64,000 bases of DNA from Microbacteriaceae bacterium PS02066. GTDB lineage: Bacteria > Actinomycetota > Actinomycetes > Actinomycetales > Microbacteriaceae. Shown here in pieces: positions 1-9,045 of this stretch. Position 1 is the first letter of the stretch, and each line of letters opens with the position of its first letter. The notes under the pieces are model-generated. The model ran no database searches and was not told the DNA's origin. It saw nothing but the letters and a program-made list of their open reading frames with translations. Position numbers and translations under genes: made by a program. The DNA is taken from NCBI GenBank assembly GCA_029959545.1, contig JASCPH010000003.1, forward strand, positions 50,261 through 114,260, given 5' to 3'.

Positions 1-21
1 GTCACGTCAACTGTCTCCGTT

Positions 22-633
22 TCAGAGCTGGGGGGTCAGGGCGGACAAGAGACCTGGGGCGATGTCGATGGCCGGGGACACCGCGATAGCCGGAGACAAC
101 GGTGCTGTGTCATGGCGCGGCAGTGGCACCGGACGCACGCGCCCCAGGGGCACTGTGCCTTCGCACGGCAGTGCCAGCAGGTCGCCTTCGGCGAGGTCGG
201 CGGGAAGCCGCACCGGAGGAGACGGGTAGGCCGGGGCGGCTGCTTCCGCGGCCAGCAAGATGCCAGGAGCCGACGCGGCGGCGGAGATCCGGTCGATCAG
301 GCGCGCCTCGGACCACACCGCAGGGACGTCGCTGAAGTTCGCGTCGATGAGGATGACGCGTTGGGAGTCGAGGTTGTTCACTGTCATCACGACACGGGTG
401 ATGACGACCGACACGTCCGAGCGGAGCACCTCGGCCTGGCGGGGGTTCGTGCGAATGATGCGGTCAGTGTTGTGGACGCAGGGGGTGCCGCACATCTCGG
501 CCAGACGCCGCATCGACACTCCGGCGACGACCACGTCGGTCGTCGTCGGCGTCGTGTGATCCGGCCAAGCCCTCGCCCGAAGTGGAACGGGAAGGGTGCG
601 TCGCAGCGTGGGGACGATATCGGTGAGAGTCAC
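22..633 (-). CDS. hypothetical protein, family not recognised
   Basis: Unrecognised 203-residue protein read divergently from the kdp operon. The middle of the protein looks globular, with residues such as GTPCVHNTD and AVWSEARLID, and the last 50 residues are rich in Pro and Ala. No signal peptide or membrane segment is visible. I chose the GTG at 633 (reads MTLTDIVPTLRR) because the upstream extension to an ATG at 792 is low-complexity, has no Shine-Dalgarno sequence and does not look like protein. The longer 256-residue form starting at 792 remains possible. Function cannot be inferred. Its only context is that it sits at the left edge of the K+-transport block. Confidence 0.6.
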   Translation of the reverse strand: MTLTDIVPTLRRTLPVPLRARAWPDHTTPTTTDVVVAGVSMRRLAEMCGTPCVHNTDRIIRTNPRQAEVLRSDVSVVITRVVMTVNNLDSQRVILIDANFSDVPAVWSEARLIDRISAAASAPGILLAAEAAAPAYPSPPVRLPADLAEGDLLALPCEGTVPLGRVRPVPLPRHDTAPLSPAIAVSPAIDIAPGLLSALTPQL

Positions 634-792
634 ACCGTCTGTCCTAGCCCGCCCATCCGCACGATCGGTGGGGTCCGAACGGAATACATGCGCGGAACGG
701 CCCGCTTCGCCCGGATTGCTCACGGTCTGCTGACATGACGAGCAGAAGCCGGGCGGGGTATGAGCACTCGGGGCGGAGGTGGTCGCCGGCAT

Positions 793-969
793 CGGGGAGG
801 GCGCGGGACGTCGGGGATGTATGGACGGCCGTTAGCTTTCGACGGGTGGCCGTATGCGTTTCGTTAGGGCTGTGATTTCGCCGTGAGCGCAGGTGTTTGA
901 TCGGGAGTTGCGTCTGAACGACGCGCGGCCCTCGCCCGGGGGTTCGACAGCTTTCGAATGGAGTTCCTC
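793..969. promoter_or_regulatory. upstream region of the kdp operon
   Basis: This gap lies between the divergent hypothetical gene and the kdp operon and should hold the kdp promoter. It contains a short inverted repeat GCGTC-TGAAC-GACGC at 910-924 and a direct repeat AGCTTTCGA at 834-842 and 949-957. Either could bind KdpE or another regulator, but I cannot tell which. No ydaO-type c-di-AMP riboswitch core is apparent. Confidence 0.3.
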
Positions 970-1053
970 GTGCTCGACATCGTGTACGTGCTGGGCGTTA
1001 TCGTCCTGTTCGCGCTGGTCGGTCTGATCGGCAAGGCGGTGGAGAAGCTGTGA
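970..1053 (+). CDS. 27-residue membrane microprotein upstream of kdpF
   Basis: A GTG-start frame of 27 codons encodes a single hydrophobic helix that ends in a basic/acidic tail (IGKAVEKL). A good Shine-Dalgarno GGAG lies at 960-963, six bases before the start. Its stop overlaps the kdpF start (GTGA at 1050-1053), so it appears to be the first translationally coupled gene of the kdp operon. It is not KdpF itself, because the next gene has the typical KdpF ending VKPEKF. It could be a second small subunit of the Kdp pump or a leader peptide that couples translation. The call rests on the ribosome binding site, the overlap and the hydrophobic profile. Confidence 0.6.
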   Translation: MLDIVYVLGVIVLFALVGLIGKAVEKL

Positions 1054-1139
1054 TCGTCTTCGACCTGCTCGCCGCTGCCCTCGGCCTCGCGGCGCTGGTG
1101 TATCTGGTGACCGCTCTGGTGAAGCCGGAGAAGTTCTGA
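1050..1139 (+). CDS. kdpF: K+-transporting ATPase subunit KdpF
   Basis: A 29-residue single-span membrane peptide that ends in VKPEKF, the usual KdpF ending. KdpF stabilises the KdpFABC complex in the cytoplasmic membrane. The GTG start overlaps the stop of the upstream microprotein and follows a GGTGGAG ribosome binding site. The TGA stop overlaps the kdpA ATG (TGATG at 1137-1141), which indicates tight coupling. The gene is too short for most gene finders. Confidence 0.88.
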   Translation: MIVFDLLAAALGLAALVYLVTALVKPEKF

Positions 1140-2812
1140 TGGAGTGGCTGTTCCTTGCCGCCAGCCTGGCGACTCTGATCCTGTTCCTGGGCGTCGCGTA
1201 CCGCCCCGTCGGCGACTACATGGCCTGGGTCTTCACCTCTCGGAAGGACTGGAAGGTCGAACGCGGGATCTACCGCGTCATCGGCGCTGACCCCAGGTCC
1301 GAGCAGACCTGGCAAGCGTATCTGCGCGGAGTCTTGCTGTTCTCCCTTGTCGGGGTCCTGCTGCTCTACCTGCTGCAGCGCACCCAGCAGTGGCTTCCCT
1401 ACGCTCTGGGTCTCCCCGCTGTCCCGGAGGGGCTGTCGTTCAACACCGCGATCTCGTTCGTGACGAACACGAACTGGCAGGCATATTCCCCCGAGCTCAC
1501 CCTCGGTTACACCGTGCAGTTCGCAGGACTCACGGTGCAGAACTTCGTCTCCGCCGCGACCGGCATCGCCGTCGCGATCGCCCTCGTGCGCGGGTTCGCC
1601 TATCGACGCACCGGAACGATCGGCAACTTCTGGGTCGACCTGGTGCGCGGCTCGTTCCGCATCCTCCTGCCGTTCTCCGTGATCGCGGCGATCGTCCTGC
1701 TCGCCGGAGGGGTCGTGCAGAACTTCGCCGGGTTCACTGACATCACCACCGTATCCGGCGGATCACAGGTCCTGCCCGGCGGTCCCGTCGCGTCGCAGGA
1801 GGCGATCAAGGAGCTCGGCACGAACGGCGGAGGGTTCTTCAACACCAACGCCTCCCACCCGTTCGAGAACCCCGCGGCGTGGACGAGCATCTTCGAGGTG
1901 TTCCTCCTGCTGCTCATCCCGTTCTCGCTCCCGCGCACGTTCGGGCGGATCGTGGGCGACAACCGCCAGGGCTACGCCATCCTCGCCGCGATGAGCACCC
2001 TGTTCGTCGTCTCGCTCGGCGCGCTGGCCGCGTTCGAGTTCGCCGGAAACGGCACCGCCCCGCAACTCGCGGGTGCCGCCATGGAAGGCAAGGAGGCCCG
2101 GTTCGGTCTGGTCCAATCCGTGTTGTATGCGAGCGGCACCACACTGACCTCCACCGGTTCGGTCAACTCGATGCACGACTCCTACACCGCGCTGGGGGGC
2201 ATGATGCCGATGCTGAACATGATGCTCGGCGAGATCGCCCCTGGAGGTGTCGGGGCGGGTCTGTACGGGATGCTCATCATCGCAGTGATCGCCGTGTTCA
2301 TCGCCGGGCTCCTCGTCGGACGCACCCCCGAGTACCTGGGTAAGAAGATCGGGCCTCGCGAGATCAAGCTGGCCAGCCTGTACATCCTCGTCATGCCGAC
2401 CCTGCTCCTGGGAGGTGTCGCCCTCAGCTTCGCGATCCCCGGAGTCCGAGAGGACGTGGAAACGACCTCGATATGGAACCCCGGCGTCCATGGCCTGTCG
2501 GAGCTCGTGTACGCGTTCGCGTCCGCGTCCAACAACAATGGGTCCGCGTTCGCCGGCCTCACCGCGAACACGCCGTGGCTGAACGCCGCGCTGGGCGTGG
2601 CGATGCTGCTGGGCCGGTTCGTGCCCATCGTCCTCGTTCTCGCCCTGGCCGGTTCCCTGGCCGCACAGGACAAGGTACCGGCCACCGCCGGCACCCTCCC
2701 GACCCACCGACCGTTGTTCATCGGCCTCGTGGTCGGCACAGCGGTCCTGGTGACCGCGCTCGTCTTCTTCCCCGTTCTCACGCTGGGTCCCCTAGCGGAA
2801 GGGCTGCTGTAA
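1139..2812 (+). CDS. kdpA: K+-transporting ATPase subunit KdpA
   Basis: KdpA is the channel-like subunit of the high-affinity KdpFABC pump. It selects K+ through four pore loops related to KtrB/TrkH channels. At 557 residues it has normal length for the family, and it is strongly hydrophobic, with about ten membrane segments. Pore-loop motifs are visible, including FVTNTNWQ near residue 110 and [19 protein letters not shown] near residue 230. The start overlaps the kdpF stop. kdpB follows after three bases, so the genes are clearly one operon. It is intact, and its identity is certain from sequence and gene order. Confidence 0.97.
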   Translation: MEWLFLAASLATLILFLGVAYRPVGDYMAWVFTSRKDWKVERGIYRVIGADPRSEQTWQAYLRGVLLFSLVGVLLLYLLQRTQQWLPYALGLPAVPEGLSFNTAISFVTNTNWQAYSPELTLGYTVQFAGLTVQNFVSAATGIAVAIALVRGFAYRRTGTIGNFWVDLVRGSFRILLPFSVIAAIVLLAGGVVQNFAGFTDITTVSGGSQVLPGGPVASQEAIKELGTNGGGFFNTNASHPFENPAAWTSIFEVFLLLLIPFSLPRTFGRIVGDNRQGYAILAAMSTLFVVSLGALAAFEFAGNGTAPQLAGAAMEGKEARFGLVQSVLYASGTTLTSTGSVNSMHDSYTALGGMMPMLNMMLGEIAPGGVGAGLYGMLIIAVIAVFIAGLLVGRTPEYLGKKIGPREIKLASLYILVMPTLLLGGVALSFAIPGVREDVETTSIWNPGVHGLSELVYAFASASNNNGSAFAGLTANTPWLNAALGVAMLLGRFVPIVLVLALAGSLAAQDKVPATAGTLPTHRPLFIGLVVGTAVLVTALVFFPVLTLGPLAEGLL

Positions 2813-2815
2813 ACC

Positions 2816-4978
2816 ATGACCACCATCACACCCACCCCCGAATCCCCTGCCCCTTCCCGGGGCGATGCCCCGCGGGCACCGCGGAAGGCCTTTACCTGGG
2901 CACAGGTGCGGGCTGCCCTCCCGGGCGCGTTCCGCAAGCTCGATCCGCGCGCCCAATGGCGTAACCCTGTCATGTTCCTCGTGTGGGTCGGTGCGGCATT
3001 GACCACCGTGCTCGCGATCGCGGAACCCTTCCTCGGCGGTCCAGCACCCTCCGGCGGCACCGAGGTGCCGTGGCCATTCACCGCGGTGATCGCGATCTGG
3101 CTGTGGCTGACCGTCCTGTTCGCGAACCTCGCCGAGTCCGTGGCGGAAGGACGCGGGAAGGCGCAGGCGGACACGCTCCGCAAGACACGCACCAGCACCA
3201 CCGCCCACCGAATCGATGGGTACGACTCCGCCACGGATGCCGGCGCCGAACAGGCGACGACCACTGATGTGTCCTCCGCGGACCTGCGCCTCGGCGACAT
3301 CGTGGTGATCTCCGCCGGTGAACTGATCCCCGGGGACGGGGACATCGTGTGGGGAATCGCAAGCGTGGACGAGTCCGCGATCACCGGCGAGTCCGCACCC
3401 GTGGTCCGCGAATCGGGCGGCGACCGTTCCGCCGTCACGGGCGGCACCCGGGTGCTCAGCGACCGGATCGTCGTGCGCATCACCTCCAAGCCCGGCGAAA
3501 CCTTCGTCGATCGCATGATCGCCCTGGTCGAAGGCGCTGCTCGACAGAAAACGCCGAACGAGATCGCGCTGAACATCCTCCTGGCGAGCCTGTCGATCGT
3601 GTTCGTCGTCGTCGCGCTCACCCTCAACCCCATAGCGTCTTACGCCGCCAGCCCGGCCAGCATCACGGTGCTGATCGCGCTGCTGGTGTGCCTCATCCCA
3701 ACGACGATCGGTGCACTGCTCTCTGCGATCGGCATAGCGGGCATGGACCGGCTCGTGCAGCGCAACGTGCTCGCCATGTCCGGACGCGCCGTCGAAGCCG
3801 CCGGCGACGTGACCACCCTGCTGCTGGACAAGACCGGCACCATCACCTACGGCAACCGGCGCGCCAGCGAGTTCGTCCGGATGGACGGGGTGCGTGAGCA
3901 AGAACTGGTCCACGCTGCCGCCGTCTCGTCCCTCGCGGACCCGACACCGGAAGGCACCTCGATCGTCGACCTTGCCCGCGCCCAGGGCGAGGACGTCGAC
4001 ACGAGCACCGCCGGCGAGATCGTCCCGTTCACCGCGCAGACCCGCATGTCCGGTCTCGACCTTCCCGACGGTGCTCAGATCCGCAAGGGCGCCGGGTCCG
4101 CCGTCACCGCATGGTTGGAATCGGAGGGGAGGAGGTTGCCGTCCAGCGAGCTGGCCGAGCTCGAGGACCACACCGAACGCATCGCACAGTCCGGCGGCAC
4201 CCCGCTGGTCGTCGCCGTGAAGGACCCCTCCGGCGAGGGCCGGGTGCTAGGTGTGGTCCACCTCAAGGACATCGTGAAGGAGGGACTCACCGGGCGGTTC
4301 GCAGAACTGCGTGCGATGGGCATCCGCACCGTGATGGTCACCGGCGACAACCCGCTCACCGCGGCCGCGATCGCACGGGAGGCGGGCGTGGACGGCTTCC
4401 TCGCTGAGGCCACTCCGGAACAGAAGCTCGCCTACATCCGCAAGGAGCAGGAGGGCGGCAACCTCGTCGCGATGACCGGCGACGGCACGAACGACGCGCC
4501 CGCGCTCGCGCAGGCGGATGTCGGGGTGGCGATGAACACCGGCACGTCGGCCGCGAAGGAGGCCGGCAACATGGTCGACCTCGACTCCGACCCGACCAAG
4601 CTCATCGACATCGTGCGCATCGGCAAGCAACTGCTCATCACCCGCGGGGCGCTGACCACGTTCTCGATCGCCAATGACATCGCGAAGTACTTCGCGATCA
4701 TCCCGGCGATCTTCATGGGTGTGTTCCCGGGCCTGGCGGCGCTGAACATCATGGGGCTGCACTCCCCCGCCTCTGCGGTGCTCTCGGCGATCATCTTCAA
4801 CGCGATCGTGATCATCGTCCTGGTCCCCCTCGCGCTGCGCGGCGTGAAGTACCGCGCGGCGAACGCATCCAAGATCCTCGGCCGAAACCTGCTCGTCTAC
4901 GGACTCGGCGGGATCATCACCCCCTTCATCGGCATCTGGCTCATCGACCTCGTCGTGCGCCTCATCCCCGGGTTCTGA
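2816..4978 (+). CDS. kdpB: K+-transporting P-type ATPase subunit KdpB
   Basis: KdpB is the catalytic P-type ATPase subunit that energises K+ uptake through KdpA. The 720-residue protein carries the actuator motif TGES, the phosphorylation site DKTGTITYG (Asp338), and the hinge [20 protein letters not shown]. All are intact. An unusual Pro/Ala-rich cytoplasmic stretch of about 30 residues precedes the first conserved segment. The gene starts three bases after kdpA and is followed 29 bases later by kdpC with its own AAGGAGA ribosome binding site. Confidence 0.97.
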   Translation: MTTITPTPESPAPSRGDAPRAPRKAFTWAQVRAALPGAFRKLDPRAQWRNPVMFLVWVGAALTTVLAIAEPFLGGPAPSGGTEVPWPFTAVIAIWLWLTVLFANLAESVAEGRGKAQADTLRKTRTSTTAHRIDGYDSATDAGAEQATTTDVSSADLRLGDIVVISAGELIPGDGDIVWGIASVDESAITGESAPVVRESGGDRSAVTGGTRVLSDRIVVRITSKPGETFVDRMIALVEGAARQKTPNEIALNILLASLSIVFVVVALTLNPIASYAASPASITVLIALLVCLIPTTIGALLSAIGIAGMDRLVQRNVLAMSGRAVEAAGDVTTLLLDKTGTITYGNRRASEFVRMDGVREQELVHAAAVSSLADPTPEGTSIVDLARAQGEDVDTSTAGEIVPFTAQTRMSGLDLPDGAQIRKGAGSAVTAWLESEGRRLPSSELAELEDHTERIAQSGGTPLVVAVKDPSGEGRVLGVVHLKDIVKEGLTGRFAELRAMGIRTVMVTGDNPLTAAAIAREAGVDGFLAEATPEQKLAYIRKEQEGGNLVAMTGDGTNDAPALAQADVGVAMNTGTSAAKEAGNMVDLDSDPTKLIDIVRIGKQLLITRGALTTFSIANDIAKYFAIIPAIFMGVFPGLAALNIMGLHSPASAVLSAIIFNAIVIIVLVPLALRGVKYRAANASKILGRNLLVYGLGGIITPFIGIWLIDLVVRLIPGF

Positions 4979-5007
4979 CCCGGGATCGTCAAGGAGACAA
5001 CACGTTC

Positions 5008-5622
5008 ATGAACACCGCTACCCGCAGCACCGGCCGCAGCCTCTGGGTCGCCACCCGTGCCCTCCTGCTGTTCACCGTGGTGCTCGGCATCGGCTACACC
5101 CTGCTGATCACCGCGGTCGGTCAACTCGCCTTCCCTGCACAAGCCAACGGAAGCCTCGTCCGGAACGCTGAAGGCGAGGTCGTCGGGTCGTCTTTGATCG
5201 GCCAGAACTTCACCGCCGCTGACGGTGAGCCGCTACCGGAGTACTTCCAGCCCCGGCCCTCCGCAGCCGGCGACGGCTACGACGGAGGCGCGTCCTCAGG
5301 TTCCAACTGGGGTCCCGAGAACGAGGACCTGATCGCGGCGATCGAGGAACGCAAGGCACAGATCGCCGAGTTCAACGGAGTCTCTCCCGATGAGATCCCC
5401 GCGGACGCGGTCACCGCATCCAGTTCCGGACTCGACCCGCACATCAGCCCCCAGTACGCACAGCTGCAGGTGCAGCGCGTCTCCGACGCGCGGGGCCTGA
5501 CCGTAGACCAGGTGCAAGGCATCCTCGACGAGCACGCCCAAGGTCGAGACCTCGGATACTTGGGAGAACCGACAGTCAACGTCGTGGAACTTAACCTGGC
5601 GCTAGACCAGTTGGAGGACTGA
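5008..5622 (+). CDS. kdpC: K+-transporting ATPase subunit KdpC
   Basis: KdpC is the single-span accessory subunit that raises the nucleotide affinity of KdpB. The 204-residue protein has one N-terminal membrane helix (residues about 12-35), then the extracytoplasmic KdpC domain with GSSLIGQNFT, YFQPRPSA, SGSNWGPENEDL and SGLDPHISPQYAQLQVQRV, all family hallmarks. The ribosome binding site AAGGAG is at 4990-4995. kdpD follows after three bases, which suggests that pump and sensor are co-transcribed. Confidence 0.96.
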   Translation: MNTATRSTGRSLWVATRALLLFTVVLGIGYTLLITAVGQLAFPAQANGSLVRNAEGEVVGSSLIGQNFTAADGEPLPEYFQPRPSAAGDGYDGGASSGSNWGPENEDLIAAIEERKAQIAEFNGVSPDEIPADAVTASSSGLDPHISPQYAQLQVQRVSDARGLTVDQVQGILDEHAQGRDLGYLGEPTVNVVELNLALDQLED

Positions 5623-5625
5623 CAG

Positions 5626-8136
5626 ATGAGCACACGGGGGCGGCTTCGCGTACTCCTCGGCGCCGCCCCCGGCGTCGGCAAGACCTACACCATGCTCGAG
5701 GAGGGCAGACGCCTTCTCAGCGAAGGCAAAGACGTGGTCGTCGCGGTCGTGGAAACCCACGGGCGCGCCGCCACGTCCGCGATGACCGAAGGCTTGGAGA
5801 TCCTCCCCCGCCGCGTCGTCTCCCACCGTGGCGTCGAGCTCACCGAGATGGACATCGACGCCACCCTCGCACGCAACCCGGCTGTCGCTCTCGTTGATGA
5901 GCTCGCCCACACCAACGCTCCCGGATCCCGCAACGAAAAGCGGTGGCAAGACGTCCACGAACTGCTGGACGCAGGCATCGACGTCATCTCCACCGTCAAC
6001 ATCCAACACATCGAATCTCTCAACGACGTCGTCGAAAAGATCACCCGAGTACCCCAACGAGAGACCATCCCCGACCGCATCCTCCGCGAAGCCGACCAGG
6101 TCGAAGTCATCGACCTCGCCCCGCAGGCCCTGCGAGACCGCCTCGCAAGCGGCGTCGTCTACCCCGCCGAACGCATCGACGCCGCCCTGTCCAACTACTT
6201 CCGGCTCGGTAACCTGACCGCGCTGCGCGAACTCGCACTGCTGTGGCTCGCCGACGAGGTCGATCAGGCGCTGAAAAGCTACCGCAACGAGCACGGTATT
6301 GACAGCCAATGGGAGGCCCGGGAACGCGTGGTGGTCGCCCTGACCGGCGGACCCGAAGGTGAAACCCTTCTCCGCCGCGGCGCCCGTATCGCCGCCCGCT
6401 CCGCCGGCGGAGAGCTGATCGCGGTGCACGTGACCAGCCAGGACGGACTGCGCACCTCCAGCCCCACCGCGTTAGCGGCGCAACGCTCCCTCGTTGACAA
6501 GCTCGGCGGTACGTATCACCAGGTCATCGGGGACGACATCCCCCACTCGCTCGTCGAGTTCGCCCGGTCCCTCAACGCGACACAACTCGTGATCGGCGTC
6601 AGCCGCCGCAGCCGGCTCAGCGCGGCGCTCACCGGCCCCGGTATCGGTGCCACGGTCATCCGCGAGTCCGGCGACATCGACGTGCACATCGTCACCCACT
6701 CCGCCGCCGGCGGACGCCTCGCCCTGCCCCGCAGCGGCGGCGCGCTGACCATGAAACGCCGCATCGCCGGGATGATCCTCGCCCTGATCGGCGGCCCCGC
6801 TCTCACCTGGCTGCTCGCGACCTTCCGCAGCCCCGAGTCCATCACCAGCGATGTGCTCAGCTACCAGCTGCTCGTCGTCATCGTCGCTCTCGTCGGAGGG
6901 ATCTGGCCCGCCCTGTTCGCTGCCGTGCTGTCCGGGCTCACCCTGGACTTCTTCTTCATCGAACCGTTCTACACCGTCACCATCGACGATCCCCTCCATC
7001 TTCTTGCACTCACCCTGTACGTCACCATCGCAGTGCTGGTCAGCTTCATCGTCGACCGCGCAGCTCGACAGACACGCGTCGCACGTCGCGCTGCCGCCGA
7101 ATCCGAACTCATCCAAACCATCGCCGGAAGTGTCCTGCGAGGACAGAACGCCATCGAGGCGCTCGTGGAGCGCACCCGCGAAGCGTTCGCCTTGGCTGGC
7201 GTGCGACTGCGCGAAGGGGACACGGTGCTGGTAACATCCGGCGAACCCCTCGCCGACGGCCGATACTCGACCGTCCCAGTAAGCAAACGCACCGTGCTCG
7301 AACTGCACGGCCCTGACCTCCCAGCCCGCGAACAACGCCTCCTGACCGTCGTCGCCGCGCAAATCGCCGTCGCGCTCGAACACCGTGAGCTCACCGAGAC
7401 TGCCAGCGGCATCGCCCCACTCGCCGCCTCCGACAAGATTCGCACTGCCCTACTGTCCGCACTCAGCCACGACCTCCGCCGGCCACTAGCCGCCGCGACC
7501 GCCGCCGTCAGCGGCCTCCAAGCCGCCGGAGACTCCCTCACCCCTGCCGATATGGCTGAGTTGGTCACCACCGCCGGCGAAAGCCTCACCACCCTCTCCG
7601 TCCTCGTCACCGACCTTCTCGACGTCAGCCGTCTTCAAGCCGGGGTCCTCGCCATCCTCCCCACCCACGTCGACGCCGCCGACGTCATCGTCCCCGCGCT
7701 CGATGAGCTCGGCCTCGGACCCGACGAGCTCGAGCTGGACCTCAACCCCGAGATCCCCCTAGTCTCCGCCGACCCAGGCCTGCTGCAACGCGTCGTCGTC
7801 AACCTCCTCGCCAACGCCACGCGCCACTCCCCAGACGACTCCAAGGTCCGGATCACCACCAGCTCCTTAGACGACATCGTCGAGATCCGCGTCATCGACC
7901 ACGGCCCTGGAATCCCACCCGACCGCATCGACGACGTCTTCGTTCCCTTCCAACGCCTCGGCGACACCGACAACACCAGCGGCCTCGGCCTCGGCCTCGC
8001 GCTCTCCAAAGGGTTCGTCGAGGGCATGGGCGGCACCCTCACCCCCGAAGACACGCCCGGCGGCGGACTCACCATGGTCGTCGCTCTCCCCACCCACAAC
8101 AGCACCACAGCCCAGCCAGAGGACACCCCGTCATGA
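5626..8136 (+). CDS. kdpD: osmosensitive K+ channel sensor histidine kinase KdpD
   Basis: KdpD senses K+ limitation and turgor and phosphorylates KdpE. The domain order fits the family at 836 residues. First comes the KdpD domain with Walker A APGVGKTYTMLEEG (residues about 10-25). A Usp-like domain follows at about 230-360, then DUF4118 with four membrane helices at about 385-480, a GAF-like region, and the kinase core. The phospho-acceptor is His615 in LSHDLRRPLAAA. The N, G1 and G2 boxes are NLLANATRHSPD, DHGPGIPPDRI and GLGLGLALSKGF. The stop overlaps the start of kdpE by four bases (ATGA). Confidence 0.96.
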   Translation: MSTRGRLRVLLGAAPGVGKTYTMLEEGRRLLSEGKDVVVAVVETHGRAATSAMTEGLEILPRRVVSHRGVELTEMDIDATLARNPAVALVDELAHTNAPGSRNEKRWQDVHELLDAGIDVISTVNIQHIESLNDVVEKITRVPQRETIPDRILREADQVEVIDLAPQALRDRLASGVVYPAERIDAALSNYFRLGNLTALRELALLWLADEVDQALKSYRNEHGIDSQWEARERVVVALTGGPEGETLLRRGARIAARSAGGELIAVHVTSQDGLRTSSPTALAAQRSLVDKLGGTYHQVIGDDIPHSLVEFARSLNATQLVIGVSRRSRLSAALTGPGIGATVIRESGDIDVHIVTHSAAGGRLALPRSGGALTMKRRIAGMILALIGGPALTWLLATFRSPESITSDVLSYQLLVVIVALVGGIWPALFAAVLSGLTLDFFFIEPFYTVTIDDPLHLLALTLYVTIAVLVSFIVDRAARQTRVARRAAAESELIQTIAGSVLRGQNAIEALVERTREAFALAGVRLREGDTVLVTSGEPLADGRYSTVPVSKRTVLELHGPDLPAREQRLLTVVAAQIAVALEHRELTETASGIAPLAASDKIRTALLSALSHDLRRPLAAATAAVSGLQAAGDSLTPADMAELVTTAGESLTTLSVLVTDLLDVSRLQAGVLAILPTHVDAADVIVPALDELGLGPDELELDLNPEIPLVSADPGLLQRVVVNLLANATRHSPDDSKVRITTSSLDDIVEIRVIDHGPGIPPDRIDDVFVPFQRLGDTDNTSGLGLGLALSKGFVEGMGGTLTPEDTPGGGLTMVVALPTHNSTTAQPEDTPS

Positions 8137-8876
8137 AGATCCTGATCGCCGACGACGACCCTCAGATCCTCCGAGCCCTTCGCATCACCCTGACCGCCAA
8201 AGGGTACGAAATCATCACCGCGACCAACGGCGCCGAAGCCATCAGCGCCGCTATCGACCACAAGCCCGACATCTACCTCCTCGACCTCGGCATGCCCGAA
8301 CTCGACGGCATCGACGTCATCCACGGCATCCGCGGCTGGTCAGAATCCCCCATCCTCGTCGTCTCCGGCCGCACCGGCGCCGCCGACAAAGTGGACGCCC
8401 TCGACGCGGGCGCCGACGACTACGTCACTAAACCCTTCTCCGTCGAAGAACTCCTCGCCCGCATCCGAGCCCTCACCCGCCGCCTCTCCCCACACGACAG
8501 CAACCCCGCTGTCCACCTCGGCGACATCGTCATCGACCTCGCCGCCCGAAGCGCCACACGGACCCGTGACGGACACGACGCGCCGATCCGCCTGACCCCG
8601 ACCGAATGGCAGGTCATCGAGATCCTCATCCGCAACACCGGCAACCTCGTCACCAGGCAAACCCTGCTCACCAGCATCTGGGGCACCGAGCACGCCACCG
8701 ACACCGGCTACCTCCGCCTCTACGTGTCTCAACTGCGCAAGAAGCTCGAGCCCGAACCCTCCCACCCGCGCTACCTCATCACCGAAGCAGGCATGGGCTA
8801 CCGCCTCCACATCGACAGACCCAACACCGCGGCCGCGATAACGGCCGAAGACACCACGCCGCCGCTCAACCCCTGA
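8133..8876 (+). CDS. kdpE: response regulator KdpE
   Basis: OmpR/PhoB-family response regulator, 247 residues. The receiver domain (1-120) has the acidic pocket ADDDP and the phospho-acceptor Asp51 in LLDLGMPELDG, plus VTKPFS. The C-terminal winged helix has RLTPTEWQVIEIL and GTGYLRLYVSQLRKKLE-type residues. It should activate kdp transcription when phosphorylated by KdpD, whose gene it overlaps by four bases. The C-terminal tail beyond the winged helix is Ala/Thr-rich and about 20 residues longer than the core needs. Confidence 0.95.
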   Translation: MKILIADDDPQILRALRITLTAKGYEIITATNGAEAISAAIDHKPDIYLLDLGMPELDGIDVIHGIRGWSESPILVVSGRTGAADKVDALDAGADDYVTKPFSVEELLARIRALTRRLSPHDSNPAVHLGDIVIDLAARSATRTRDGHDAPIRLTPTEWQVIEILIRNTGNLVTRQTLLTSIWGTEHATDTGYLRLYVSQLRKKLEPEPSHPRYLITEAGMGYRLHIDRPNTAAAITAEDTTPPLNP

Positions 8877-8939
8877 TCGGAATACCCGACACGTCGCCCC
8901 CGGACATCCGCTAGGAGACCAGGTCAGGAGGACGACACC

Positions 8940-9008
8940 GTGCTCACAGTCCGCGCCACCGCACCCCACACGGGTGATGGGGCGTATACGCGCGACCCTC
9001 GCCGATGA
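8940..9008 (+). CDS. possible 22-residue small ORF after kdpE
   Basis: A GTG-start frame of 23 codons (starts MLTVRATAPHTG) follows an excellent ribosome binding site, AGGAGG, nine bases upstream at 8926-8931. It could be a true small protein or the preserved 5' end of a gene lost by rearrangement next to nhaA. Nothing in the peptide identifies a function. The support is mainly the ribosome binding site, which has no other start to serve. Confidence 0.3.
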   Translation: MLTVRATAPHTGDGAYTRDPRR

Positions 9009-9045
9009 CCCCGGGGAGCTTCTCAAGTCGCTCGGCGCACTCGAG

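Noticed and set aside
793..969. c-di-AMP (ydaO-type) riboswitch upstream of kdp
   Set aside because: The region is short and lacks the conserved riboswitch core segments.
5602..7383. Long minus-strand frames antisense to kdpD
   Set aside because: They mirror the codon bias of kdpD and have no domain, start context or ribosome binding site.
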